A stretch of 64,000 nucleotides of DNA from Pyxidicoccus sp. MSG2 (GCF_026626705.1 NZ_JAPNKC010000001.1:6404001-6468000), one strand, 5' to 3'; numbered from the stretch's first letter, positions 33,453 to 42,321 are shown. Notes: generated from the sequence alone by a model not told the origin. Numbers and translations: made by a program.

Positions 33453-34403
33453 ATGCTTCGCCCACAACGAATGGCATTGCTTTGCCTCATTGCCGCCTTT
33501 GCTACGCTACCGCTCAGCAGCAGCGCGCAAACCCCTCCCCTCGTCATCACCAGTGTCAGCGTCGACTTGGAGGCCCAGCAGCTCTCCATCTTCGGCTCGA
33601 ACTTCGGCGACGCAGCACCCGCCGTCAGCCTCGCTGGTATGGGACTCATCATCCAGAGTCACAGCTCGACGGCGGTTGTGGCGCACCTCCCCGCGCCCGT
33701 CGCCGCGCTGCCCGGCACCTACCTCCTGACGGTGACGGCGTTGGACCCCGCTGCGAGCGGCTACGACCGATTCAACGTCAGCATTGGCACGGGAGGTCCG
33801 GCAGGTCCGAAGGGAGACGTCGGGCCCCCTGGTCCTCAAGGTCCTTCGGGGCCCCAAGGCCCGACTGGAGCTCCTGGTGCGACTGGCGTCGCGGGGTCAA
33901 CCGGGCCCTCGGGAGCTCAGGGGCCGCAGGGACCTCAAGGTCCGTCCGGTCCTCAGGGCGCTCAGGGGCTCAAAGGAGACACGGGCCCGGCGGGCCCGTC
34001 CGGTCCAGAGGGACCTCCTGGTCCGGCGGCGGAGGCCTCTGGCCGCGGTAACTCTGTCAGGTCATTTGCCGGGCTGATCTCCAAATCGGCCTCGGGAGAC
34101 TTTCGCTATGTCGTGCCTGCCGGAAAGACCTTCATCGTCACCGACATCATCGCCATCACGCCAGATGACTCGTCGGGTGCCGCGTACCTGGTAACCACTG
34201 ACGTCGTGGGCAGGACCCTCGACGTTCGCGCTGTCGTACCTGTCTGTGGACCCAAGGCAAGCACTGCCAACCAGAATCTCGCTTGCTCCGCCTCACTTCA
34301 GGCGGGCATTCGGTTCAACTCAGGAGAAATGATCGGCGCAACGTCAACAATCTCGATCGCGAGTGGCCAGACGTTCATGACCGTGAGCGGCTACGAGTTC
34401 TGA
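33453..34403 (+). CDS. Secreted collagen-like protein with IPT/TIG domain
   Basis: 316 residues. A signal peptide ends near SSSAQ (about 26). An IPT/TIG-like Ig domain (about 28-110; ITSVSVDLEAQQLSIFGSNFG) precedes about 26 Gly-X-Y triplets (about 113-192) such as GPKGDVGPPGPQGPSGPQG, a collagen triple helix. The C-terminal ~120 residues form a beta-rich domain with two Cys, perhaps the trimerisation head. Likely a fibrous, trimeric extracellular protein or adhesin. Imported collagen modules of this type are often on accessory DNA. Confidence 0.82.
   Translation: MLRPQRMALLCLIAAFATLPLSSSAQTPPLVITSVSVDLEAQQLSIFGSNFGDAAPAVSLAGMGLIIQSHSSTAVVAHLPAPVAALPGTYLLTVTALDPAASGYDRFNVSIGTGGPAGPKGDVGPPGPQGPSGPQGPTGAPGATGVAGSTGPSGAQGPQGPQGPSGPQGAQGLKGDTGPAGPSGPEGPPGPAAEASGRGNSVRSFAGLISKSASGDFRYVVPAGKTFIVTDIIAITPDDSSGAAYLVTTDVVGRTLDVRAVVPVCGPKASTANQNLACSASLQAGIRFNSGEMIGATSTISIASGQTFMTVSGYEF
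33789..34032 (+). repeat. Gly-X-Y collagen-coding repeat
   Basis: An irregular array of 9-bp-related units (GGNCCNNNN) coding Gly-X-Y triplets, with GCT/GCC-rich and GGTCCT units interspersed. Likely variable in length between strains. Confidence 0.8.
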
Positions 34404-34578
34404 GGGAAGAACCCTCATCGCGTCTCTCCCAGTGAGCATCCGTAGCGCCGCGCCTCCGAGCGCAGTCGCCACGCCCAGCAGCGCCATCGAGCGCCTACCG
34501 GCCGGCTCCGCGCCCAACTACGTCTGGGCGAAGCGTTCCGAGAAGTCCGAGCGCAAGAAGAGCGACCGGGCCCGCGGC

Positions 34579-34690
34579 ATCGAGGTGCTGGCCGTGCACC
34601 AGGAAAGCCGGGAGTCGACCGGGGCCTCGCGCCGTAGCGGAGAGCTTCTTCTCCACCCTGAAGTTCGAGTTCGTCGCCGAACCGGGCCAG
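34579..34690 (+). pseudogene. Remnant of an IS3-family transposase (OrfB)
   Basis: Two fragments in different frames within the 347-bp gap 34404-34750. Frame 1 (from 34579) reads IEVLAVHQESRESTGASR, like the segment preceding the IS3 catalytic domain. Frame 2 (from 34634) reads VAESFFSTLKFEF, the C-terminal motif carrying the last Glu of the DDE triad. The whole middle of the catalytic domain is missing. No inverted repeats were seen. A dead, internally deleted element; the rest of the gap holds nothing else I recognise. Confidence 0.7.
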
Positions 34691-34750
34691 GTCCAATCCC
34701 GCACCATGAGGTTGGCTGCCTTGAACCCATCCTGTTACGTTGGCCGCACC

Positions 34751-35671
34751 ATGCGCAATCTCACACTTTCCAGGTGGGGCCTGCTTCTCGTCCTGATGGT
34801 TTCTCCGGCACTTGCCCGGGACATGGAGGAGAAGCTCATGATTCGGACCCTCAAGGTGCCGGAACATCCGGGCCAGGAGGCGCCGTCCATCTACGTTTCC
34901 GCGCAGGTCGTGACTGCGCTCCGGTTCGAGAAAGAGGTCGATCCGGCGAAGACGAAGTTCATGGCATGGCAGGGGCGTTTCGAGCCCCCACTCGTGGGTG
35001 GCAAGAAGGTGGTTCTGGAACCCCTGCGCGAACTCGACGACGGCGAGGCGCTGCCTCTGTCCGTGACGCTCGTTGACGGGACGGAGCTCACGTTCCTGGT
35101 GAAGCCCAAGAGCCGTGAGGACTGGGGATGGATCGACTATCAGGTCAATGTGTTCAAGGACCACACCAGCTACAACGCGGTGCTCTCGTCCCTCTACGAC
35201 TCACTCAACAGAGAGCGCGGCCTCCGCGAGGAGAATGAGCGATTCAAGAAGGAAGAGAACTCCGTCGATCATGCCTATGCGACCCTGCTCGCCAATGGGG
35301 CAGCGGAGAAGACACCGTTTCGGCGCAAGAGGGTTTTCCGCTCGAAGACAGAAGACATGGACATGATCGTTGAAGTGTTCAAAGGGCCTGGTAAGGCGGC
35401 CGCGGTGGTGACCCTGAAGAACACCCATGGTGGAGAGCCCTGGAGGCTCGACGGTGCATACTTGGCCGTCGACTTCACCAGCTACTCGGCTCGACCCTTC
35501 GCGCTTCGCATGGACCCACCTGTGATCGTTCCGGGTCAGTCTGGGAAGATCGCGGTCGTGGTGGACAAGAGCGCCTTCCAGACCGACGGGGGCAACTCGC
35601 GGACCTGGCTCTTCAGCTCTTCCGTGGGGACGGCGTGCTGCAGGTGGCGGTGGCGATGGATCACACTCTGA
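34751..35671 (+). CDS. DUF2381-family secreted protein with frameshifted C-terminus
   Basis: 306 residues as read. A signal peptide ends near SPALA (about 22). The body fits the DUF2381 family, a large paralogous group in myxobacteria: IRTLKVPEHPGQEAPSIYVS, RFEKEVDPAKTKFM, PLSVTLVDGTELTFLVKP and a coiled-coil segment (LNRERGLREENERFKKEE). From about 35596 another frame continues the family pattern (LADLALQLFRGDGVLQVAVA) to a TAG at 35680-35682; one missing C in GGCAACTCGCG explains the shift. As read, the last ~24 residues are out of frame. The repaired stop would be 2 bp before the next gene. Confidence 0.75.
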   Translation: MRNLTLSRWGLLLVLMVSPALARDMEEKLMIRTLKVPEHPGQEAPSIYVSAQVVTALRFEKEVDPAKTKFMAWQGRFEPPLVGGKKVVLEPLRELDDGEALPLSVTLVDGTELTFLVKPKSREDWGWIDYQVNVFKDHTSYNAVLSSLYDSLNRERGLREENERFKKEENSVDHAYATLLANGAAEKTPFRRKRVFRSKTEDMDMIVEVFKGPGKAAAVVTLKNTHGGEPWRLDGAYLAVDFTSYSARPFALRMDPPVIVPGQSGKIAVVVDKSAFQTDGGNSRTWLFSSSVGTACCRWRWRWITL

Positions 35672-35684
35672 TTCAGCAGTAGAA

Positions 35685-36185
35685 GTGACGCTCATGCCCA
35701 CGGCCAAAGCGCTCATGCTCGGTTCCATCGTCGTGCTCGCTACGTCTTCCGGCTGCACCACGGCCGGAGGCGTGGCACTTCGCCCGGACGGCACGCCAGG
35801 TCCACAGGAATGCCCGGCGAAGGCGCTGGAGGTCATGCGGTATCTGAAGCTGCGTGTTGGGGATGCGGAGTTGGTGGAGCTCGACGCGAACCAGCTCGAC
35901 GCGCGGCGTGTCACGCTCTACGACGGGCCGATTGAGAGCATCCTCGAGGATGACTTCGGCACGCTTGAGGCAACGACCCGCCTGTACGGGCAGGTCTGGA
36001 CGAGTGGCCCGCAGGTCGTCATCCGGTACTACGAGGCCCATCCACCGGACAGCGACAAGGTCCCGATTTGCGCCGTGGCCCGCCTCAGCCGTGACCAGAT
36101 GCGGAAGAGTCCCGACTCGAAACCCGGCATGGCCATCCTCGAAGGGTCCACTGCGGCGGCCTACATCGTGGATGCCTTCCGCTGA
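35685..36185 (+). CDS. Small lipoprotein of unknown function
   Basis: 166 residues from GTG 35685 or, equally possible, ATG 35694. A lipoprotein signal ends in TSSGC. The mature part has a Pro/Gly-rich start and a compact alpha-beta pattern (LYDGPIESILEDDFGTLEATTRLYGQVW, ILEGSTAAAYIVDAF). Similar small lipoproteins follow DUF2381 genes in myxobacteria. It is probably in one operon with 34751. Function unknown. Confidence 0.7.
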   Translation: MTLMPTAKALMLGSIVVLATSSGCTTAGGVALRPDGTPGPQECPAKALEVMRYLKLRVGDAELVELDANQLDARRVTLYDGPIESILEDDFGTLEATTRLYGQVWTSGPQVVIRYYEAHPPDSDKVPICAVARLSRDQMRKSPDSKPGMAILEGSTAAAYIVDAFR

Positions 36186-36214
36186 TACGCAGGCTTGGCT
36201 GACGTGTCCTGTGG

Positions 36215-37618
36215 TCACGCGGTGCGCGCGAGCGTGCTGGCGGGCAACTCGATGAGGAACTCCGTCCCCTGGCCCACCTCGCTGTGCACGGTGAGCGTGC
36301 CCTCGTGCTTGTGCACCAGCGCGGAGACGATGGCGAGCCCCAGCCCCGTGCCCTGTGTCTTCGTGGTGAAGAGCGGCTCGAAGATTTTCGACAGCACCTC
36401 GGCGGGAATCCCCGACCCGTCGTCCACCACGCGCAGGCGCCAGGGCACGCCCGCGCCGCCCTCGGCGTGGACGCGCACGGTGCCGTTGCTGCCCGGGGGC
36501 ACCGCCTCCACGGCGTTCTGCACCAGGTTCACCAGCACCATGCGGAACAGCTCGCGGTCCAGCCGCGGCACCGGGAGCGACTCCGGCACCTCGTTGACGA
36601 GGCGCACCCCCGCGCGCTGGGGCACCACGCCCAACACCTCGTCCACCAGCGGGCGCAGCGCGCAGGGCGCGAGCTGGGGCGGCCGCTCGCGCGCGAAGTC
36701 CAGCACGTCGGAGATGATGCGCGCGCACACCGCCAGCTCGCGCTCGGTGACGTCGAGGAAATGGAGGATGCGCGAGTCCGTCAGCGTGCCCTGGAGGTTG
36801 GCCACCCGCAGCAGGACGCAGGACAGCGCGGTGCGCGCCGCGGCCAGCGGGTTGCGCAGCTCGTGGCTGATGCTCGCGGCCAGCTGCCCCATGGTGGCCA
36901 GCTTCTCGATGCGCGAGTACTGCTGCTGGAACTCGCGCAGTTGCTGCTCGGCGCGCACCAGCGCCTGCTGCTGCGTCTGGAGCTTCTGCTCGTGCGCCAG
37001 CTCCGCTTCCGCCCGGCGCTCGGCCGTCTCCCAGGCCTCGCGCTGGAAGACGCGGCACGCCGCGAGCAGCACGGCGTCCGTGACGAGCACCCAGAAGGCC
37101 AGCTCCAGGAAGCGCCAGCCCGCCGAATCCGCCGTGCCGTAGACGGACTGGGGCCACAGCACGCCCCGCGCGAAGTGGTCCAGGATGGTGGTGGCGCTCG
37201 CTGACAGCAGCACCCACGGGTCTCTGTAGAAGGCGAGCAGGGCCAGCGACGCGAAGATGTGGAAGTGCGTCTCGCTGCGTCCGGCCGTGAGGTGGATGAG
37301 CAGCGCCGACCAGAGCATCTGCGCCACCGCCATGCCCTGTCGCGCGAGCACCGAGCCCGGCCGCCAGCGCGCCAGCACCAGGGGGAGCACGCTGAGCGCC
37401 GCGCCCAGGAGGACGGCGGTGTGCACGTGGGCGTGCTCCGTGCGCGCCTTGCCCTCCCACGCCAGCGGGGAGAAGACCGATGCCACCGCCACTCCGCACA
37501 CCCACTGGCCTGCCATCAACCACGCGAACAGCCCATCCACCCGTCGCCGGACCTCTTGCAACTGAGATGCATGAAGCCGGGCCGCGCGCTCCTGAAGCGA
37601 GGGTGCGCTCATGGGCAT
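36215..37618 (-). CDS. Membrane sensor histidine kinase with His-rich transmembrane sensor
   Basis: 467 residues; GAAGGAG lies 5 nt before the ATG at 37618. About five or six transmembrane helices (30-50, 65-85, 95-112, 118-140, 168-190) contain many histidines: HAHVH (62-66), IHL (108-110), ETHFH (116-120) and LDHFARG (146-152). A long coiled-coil linker follows, then HisKA with His252 in SISHELRNPLAA and an ATPase domain (NLVQNA, DDGSGI, FEPLFTTK, GTGLGLAI). The His set is typical of a recurrent kinase sensor and suggests a metal, heme or quinone site. It converges on 35685 and is divergent from the TPR-HupE-DUF4331 cassette. Confidence 0.82.
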   Translation of the reverse strand: MPMSAPSLQERAARLHASQLQEVRRRVDGLFAWLMAGQWVCGVAVASVFSPLAWEGKARTEHAHVHTAVLLGAALSVLPLVLARWRPGSVLARQGMAVAQMLWSALLIHLTAGRSETHFHIFASLALLAFYRDPWVLLSASATTILDHFARGVLWPQSVYGTADSAGWRFLELAFWVLVTDAVLLAACRVFQREAWETAERRAEAELAHEQKLQTQQQALVRAEQQLREFQQQYSRIEKLATMGQLAASISHELRNPLAAARTALSCVLLRVANLQGTLTDSRILHFLDVTERELAVCARIISDVLDFARERPPQLAPCALRPLVDEVLGVVPQRAGVRLVNEVPESLPVPRLDRELFRMVLVNLVQNAVEAVPPGSNGTVRVHAEGGAGVPWRLRVVDDGSGIPAEVLSKIFEPLFTTKTQGTGLGLAIVSALVHKHEGTLTVHSEVGQGTEFLIELPASTLARTA

Positions 37619-37917
37619 GAGGACTCCTTCAGGGTGCGGACGAGCACGAGGTGGAAATTGCCGTGGCCATGGAAGGACCTGGGCTGGCTCATCGACTCGG
37701 GTGGTGATGGCGGGGCCGCGCACGACGTCATCGGGAGGTAGTGAGCGAGGCGGGCCCGGGTGGATCTCCCACCCGGAAAGGGAGGGTCCGTCCGGCCAAC
37801 GCCAGTGTCGGAAACGAGTCAGGAGGACGTTCCGCGTGTCGGGTGGCTGGTGTCGGTGGGCCCATGGGTCCGTCTCAGGAAATCCACCCGGGTGCGGGCT
37901 GCGTAAGGCTCTCACCG

Positions 37918-39138
37918 ATGCGAGCCCACATGCCCCGCTTCCGCTTCGCCACCCACCTCGCAGTCGGTGTGGCCGCCGTGCTGTCCCTGCGGTGCGGAAG
38001 CAATCCTCCCGCCGTCGAGCGTGTACCCTTCACGCCCGCGTCGGACGGCGTGGTGCTGGAGCAGGTGCCCGCCACCGCGGGAGATGCCCGCGCCCGGGAG
38101 CGTGCTGCGCTGCGGCGCGCCCTGGCCGGCCGGCCCGAGCAGCTCGACCTGGCGCTGCGGCTGGCGAGGCTCGACATCGAGGAGAGCCGGATGCGGGGAG
38201 ACCCGCGCTACCTCGGCCGGGCCCAGGCGGCGCTCGCGCCCTGGTGGGACGCGGCCAGCCCTCCGCCCGGCGTGCGGCTGTTGCGTGCCACCATCCTCCA
38301 GAGTCGACATGAGTTTCCCGCCGCGCTCGCGGACCTCGACGCGGCCGTGCGGGAGGACCCGCGCAACGCGCAGGCGTGGCTGACGCGCGCGGTGGTGCTG
38401 GGTGTGCGGGGCGAACACGCCGAGGCGGCCAGGAGCTGCGCGCCGCTCGCTGGCCTCGCCGGGCCGCTGACGGCCGCCGTGTGCGAGGCCCAGGTGAAGA
38501 GCCTCGCCGGCCGCTCGCGCCAGGCCTATGCGCTGCTCACCGACGCGATGGCCCGGGGGACACCGGGCCCGGAGGCGGAAGCGTGGGCGCTCTCCACGCT
38601 GGCCGAGGCCGCCGCTCGCGCGGGCGACACGGCGCGCGCGGAGAAGCTCTTCCTCCGGACGCTCGCGCTGGACCCCGGTGACGCGTACACGCGCGCCGCC
38701 TACGCGGACCTGCTGCTGGACGCGGGGCGCCCGCGCGAGGCCGCCACCCTGGTGCGCGGGCACACCGAGGACGACAACCAGTTGTTGCGCCTCGTGCTCG
38801 CGGAGACGGCGCTCGGCTCGGCGGAAGCCGCGACGCTCGCCGCCGAGCTGTCCGAGCGCTACGCGGCCAGCCACCTGCGCGGAGACGGCCTGCACGCGCG
38901 CGAGGAGGCCCGCTTCGCGCTCCACGTGGAGAAGGCGCCGGACAGGGCCCTCACGCTCGCGCGGGCTTCGTGGGACGTGCAGCGCGAGCCGTGGGACGTG
39001 CGGCTCCTGCTGGAGACCGCGCTCGCCGCCGGGAAGCCGGAGGCCGCGGCGCCCGCCGTGGAGTTCCTCCAGGCCGCCGGCTGCGAAGACCCTGGACTGG
39101 TGGCGCTCGCCGAGCGCGTGCGTGGGAGCCTGCCTTGA
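37918..39138 (+). CDS. TPR lipoprotein
   Basis: 406 residues. A hydrophobic leader (about 8-25) ends in LSLRC, a possible lipobox with an unusual Arg at -1. The rest is a chain of TPR helices: FPAALADLDAAVREDPRNAQAWL, ARAEKLFLRTLALDPGDAYTRAAYADLL. It likely sits on the periplasmic side of a membrane as a protein-protein scaffold. The stop overlaps the start of the HupE-like gene (TTGA), so they are coupled. A start 12 bp further on (ATG 37930) is equally possible. Confidence 0.75.
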   Translation: MRAHMPRFRFATHLAVGVAAVLSLRCGSNPPAVERVPFTPASDGVVLEQVPATAGDARARERAALRRALAGRPEQLDLALRLARLDIEESRMRGDPRYLGRAQAALAPWWDAASPPPGVRLLRATILQSRHEFPAALADLDAAVREDPRNAQAWLTRAVVLGVRGEHAEAARSCAPLAGLAGPLTAAVCEAQVKSLAGRSRQAYALLTDAMARGTPGPEAEAWALSTLAEAAARAGDTARAEKLFLRTLALDPGDAYTRAAYADLLLDAGRPREAATLVRGHTEDDNQLLRLVLAETALGSAEAATLAAELSERYAASHLRGDGLHAREEARFALHVEKAPDRALTLARASWDVQREPWDVRLLLETALAAGKPEAAAPAVEFLQAAGCEDPGLVALAERVRGSLP

Positions 39139-40262
39139 GCCGCCTTGTCACGCTGTTGCTGCTGCTCGCCCCGCTGGCCGCGCTGGCTCACAAACCGAGC
39201 GACAGCTACCTGCATCTGACGCGCGACGGGAGTGGCTTTACCGGCCGCTGGGACGTCGCGCTGAAGGATTTGGACGAGGTCCTCACCCTGGACGCGGAAG
39301 GGGACGGCGCGATTACGTGGGGCGAATTGCGCGCGCGCCAGTCGGACGTCGCTGGCTATGTGCTCGCGCGCCTGTCGCTGGGCGCGGACGGCACCCCGTG
39401 CACGCTGGAGCCGGGGAGCGCCGCGCGCGTGGTGCGCCACTCGGACGGTGCCTACGCGGTGCTGGACTTCGCCGCACGCTGCCCGGCGGCCCCCACGGCG
39501 CTGGACGTGGACTACTCGCTGCTGTTCGACCGGGACCCGCAGCACCGCGGCATCGTCCGCGTCGCCAACGGGAGCGCGAGCGAGACGCTGGTCCTCTCCG
39601 CCTCGAATCACACGGCCCGCGTGTCGCTGGAGGGCCTGTCCCCCTGGCGCCGCTTCGGGGGCATGGTGGTGGAGGGCGTGAAGCACATCTTCGCGGGACT
39701 GGACCACCTGCTCTTCCTCTTCGCCCTGCTGCTGCCGTCGGTGCTGCGCCGCGAGGCGGACGGGCGTTGGGTGCCGGTGCGGGCCTTCGGCCCGGCGGTG
39801 AAGGACGTCGTGAAGGTGGTGTCCGCCTTCACGGTGGCCCACTCGCTCACATTGAGCGCCGCCGTGCTCGGCTTCGTGTCGCTGCCCTCGCGCTTCGTCG
39901 AGTCCGCCATCGCCGCGAGCGTCATCGCCGCCGCGCTCAACAACGTCTTCCCCGTGGTGCGCGGCACGCGCTGGGTGGCGGCGCTCGCGCTGGGTCTGCT
40001 GCACGGCTTCGGCTTCGCGTCCACGCTGGCCGACCTGGAACTGCCGGGCGGCAGCCTCGCCGTCACGCTGCTGGGCTTCAACGTGGGCGTGGAGCTGGGC
40101 CAGCTCGCGTGCGTGGCCGCCTTCCTCCCGCTGGCCTTCACCCTGCGCGGCTCGGTGCTCTACCGCCGGGCGCTGCTCGTCGGAGGCTCGGCTGCCATTG
40201 CCCTGGTGGCGTGTGTCTGGTTCGCCGAGCGCGCGTTCGGCATGGGCATGTCCTTCACCTGA
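39135..40262 (+). CDS. HupE/UreJ-family membrane protein
   Basis: 375 residues from a TTG at 39135 that overlaps the previous stop (TTGA) and has GGGAG 7 nt upstream. A signal peptide (MSRLVTLLLLLAPLAALA) leads to a periplasmic domain beginning HKPSDSYLHL (about 19-170), then six to seven transmembrane helices with the family motif GVKHIFAGLDHLLFLFALLL, FTVAHSLTLSAA and GLLHGFGFA. The intramembrane His and Asp residues resemble those of HupE/UreJ nickel transporters, so metal transport is plausible but untested for this long subtype. Confidence 0.8.
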   Translation: MSRLVTLLLLLAPLAALAHKPSDSYLHLTRDGSGFTGRWDVALKDLDEVLTLDAEGDGAITWGELRARQSDVAGYVLARLSLGADGTPCTLEPGSAARVVRHSDGAYAVLDFAARCPAAPTALDVDYSLLFDRDPQHRGIVRVANGSASETLVLSASNHTARVSLEGLSPWRRFGGMVVEGVKHIFAGLDHLLFLFALLLPSVLRREADGRWVPVRAFGPAVKDVVKVVSAFTVAHSLTLSAAVLGFVSLPSRFVESAIAASVIAAALNNVFPVVRGTRWVAALALGLLHGFGFASTLADLELPGGSLAVTLLGFNVGVELGQLACVAAFLPLAFTLRGSVLYRRALLVGGSAAIALVACVWFAERAFGMGMSFT

Positions 40263-40420
40263 CACCGGCTGCGCGCTCCAGCACGCTGGCGCGCAGGCCC
40301 GCGCTTCACGCATCCACGCAGGGAGCGCGTCCGTAAGGAGTCGTAGCCGGGTGTGCAGGCAGCGTCGGTCGCGCGCCCTGGTGCAACAGCAGTCCCTCCA
40401 CACCTCAACAGGAGAAGCGA

Positions 40421-41950
40421 ATGAGAGCCAAGAAGCTCGCGGCGGCATTGACCGTCGCGACCGCACTGGGTGCCACCGGCGCCCTGGCGTCCAGCCACCG
40501 GGAAGCTCCCTTCATCACGGAGATGCCCAAGGTCGACGCCACCGACTTCTACATGTTCCGCAGCTACGAGTCGGGTCGGGATGCCTACGTCACGCTGATT
40601 GCCAACTACCTGCCCCTGCAGGATGCGTACGGCGGTCCCAACTACTTCTCGCTGGACCCGGATGCGCTGTACGAAATCCACGTCGACAACACCGGTGACG
40701 CCGTCGAGGACATCACCTTCCAGTTCCGCTTCACCAACACCCTGGCCGCCAACGGCAACGGCGTCACCCTGCCCATTGGCACGGGGGCCAACCAGAAGAA
40801 CGTGGCGGTGCCGCTCGTCAACGTGGGGCCCATCACCGCGGCGGACCGCAGCAAGCTCAACGTCCAGGAGTCCTTCACCCTGAAGGTCGTCCGGGGCAAC
40901 CGCCGCACGGGCACCGCCGCGGACGTGACGAACGCCAGCGGCGGCAGCGCCACCTTCCTCAAGCCGACGGACTACATCGGCACGAAGACGTTCGGTGACG
41001 CCAACGCCTACGCCGCCTACGCGGGCCAGCACATCTACTCCGTGAACATCCCCGGCTGCACCGGCCAGGCGAAGCTGTTCGTGGGGCAGCGCAAGGAGTC
41101 CTTCGCGGTCAACCTGGGCCCCATCTTCGACCTGGTGAATGCGCCGGCCTCCGTCATCGCCGACGCCGCCAACCGCAACGCGGTGCCCAACCCGCTGGAC
41201 GACAAGAACATCACCACGCTGGCGCTGGAGGTCCCCATCTCCTGCCTGAGGACGGCGGCGCAGCCCGTCATCGGCGGGTGGACCTCGGCGAGCGTGCGCC
41301 AGGCGCGCGCCATCAACCCGAAGGCCACCTTCACCATGCCGGCCCGTGAGGGCGGCGCGTGGGCGCAGGTCAGCCGCCTGGGCATGCCGCTGGTCAACGA
41401 AGTCGTCATCGGCCTCAAGGACAAGAACCGCTTCAACGCCAGCGAGCCCAAGGACGACGCCCAGTTCGCCGACTACGTCACCCACCCCACGCTGCCCGCG
41501 CTGCTGGAGGTGCTCTTCACCACCGCCGGCGTGAGGGCGCCCACCGTGTTCCCCCGTGCGGACCTGGTGGCGGCCTTCCTCACCGGCGTGACGGGCGTGA
41601 ATGCCAACGGCTCCACCGCGGAGATGCAGCGCCTCAACGTCGAGCTGCCGGTGACGGCCAGCGCGAGCCAGAACAACCTGGGCGCCGCGGGCTGCTTCAA
41701 GGACGGTGCGCTCGACACCACCCTCGCCGGCTGCGACCCGGCGGGCTTCCCCAACGGTCGCCGCCCCGGTGACGACGTGGTGGACATCGAGCTGCGCGTG
41801 TCCATGGGCTACCTGCTGGCCAACGACACGCAGGCGCCGTCGCGCAACATCCCGTTCCACGACGCCGTGCTCCAGGACGCGTCGCAGTTCGACACGACCT
41901 TCCCCTACCTGCGCACGCCCAACGCGGGCGCTCACGGCGACGGGACCTGA
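40421..41950 (+). CDS. DUF4331 secreted protein
   Basis: 509 residues with GGAG 7 nt before the ATG. A signal peptide ends ALA (about 23), and the mature protein begins SSHREAPFITEMPKVDATDFYMF, the hallmark of DUF4331. Further conserved parts are DNTGDAVEDITFQFRF, RKESFAVNLGPIFDLVN and RPGDDVVDIELRVSMGY near the end. Function unknown; the family is periplasmic or secreted and recurs beside HupE-like and TPR genes. It lies 158 bp after the HupE gene with its own ribosome site. Confidence 0.88.
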   Translation: MRAKKLAAALTVATALGATGALASSHREAPFITEMPKVDATDFYMFRSYESGRDAYVTLIANYLPLQDAYGGPNYFSLDPDALYEIHVDNTGDAVEDITFQFRFTNTLAANGNGVTLPIGTGANQKNVAVPLVNVGPITAADRSKLNVQESFTLKVVRGNRRTGTAADVTNASGGSATFLKPTDYIGTKTFGDANAYAAYAGQHIYSVNIPGCTGQAKLFVGQRKESFAVNLGPIFDLVNAPASVIADAANRNAVPNPLDDKNITTLALEVPISCLRTAAQPVIGGWTSASVRQARAINPKATFTMPAREGGAWAQVSRLGMPLVNEVVIGLKDKNRFNASEPKDDAQFADYVTHPTLPALLEVLFTTAGVRAPTVFPRADLVAAFLTGVTGVNANGSTAEMQRLNVELPVTASASQNNLGAAGCFKDGALDTTLAGCDPAGFPNGRRPGDDVVDIELRVSMGYLLANDTQAPSRNIPFHDAVLQDASQFDTTFPYLRTPNAGAHGDGT

Positions 41951-41954
41951 GGCC

Positions 41955-42233
41955 ATGGGCAAGTTCAGAGCACTGGCCTGCATCCTGACCCTGGGGTCGG
42001 CCCTGGCCTACACCGGATGCAGTGACGACGACGACCCTCCAGTCCCCCGCCCGGACGCGGGCGTGGACGCGGGCACCGATGCCGGCACCGACGCGGGCAC
42101 CGAGTTCACCGCCTTCGTGAAGGACCTCATCGAGAACCAGACGACGGCCACCGGCACGCCGGTGGAGGTGGACAACCGGGAGTTCGTCGACACCGAGCCG
42201 ACGAACGCCTTCCCGGACGCGTTCTTCCAGTAG
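41955..42233 (+). CDS. Small DAG-repeat lipoprotein
   Basis: 92 residues, 4 bp after the DUF4331 stop. A lipoprotein signal ends TGC (Cys about 22) followed by SDDDDPP, which should keep or direct it to a membrane, and a short Asp-Ala-Gly-x repeat (DAGVDAGTDAGTDAGT). The C-terminal ~40 residues form a polar helix and tail ending in FPDAFFQ. The DAG repeat is also seen in the cytochrome-like lipoprotein at 53815. Probably a partner of the DUF4331 protein. Confidence 0.75.
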   Translation: MGKFRALACILTLGSALAYTGCSDDDDPPVPRPDAGVDAGTDAGTDAGTEFTAFVKDLIENQTTATGTPVEVDNREFVDTEPTNAFPDAFFQ

Positions 42234-42253
42234 CGCGTCGGGACGAGACACAC

Positions 42254-42307
42254 GGAGCCCGGTGCCGGGGTCAGCAGTCCCCAGGGCACCGGGCTCCAGG
42301 TTTCTTC
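42254..42307. terminator. Strong bidirectional terminator
   Basis: GGAGCCCGGTGCC (42254-42266) and GGCACCGGGCTCC (42285-42297) form a perfect 13-bp stem with further GGGG/CCCC pairing inside, followed by AGGTTTCTT. It sits between the convergent small lipoprotein and TM2 genes. Confidence 0.8.
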
Positions 42308-42321
42308 AGCGGGAAGCGTCG

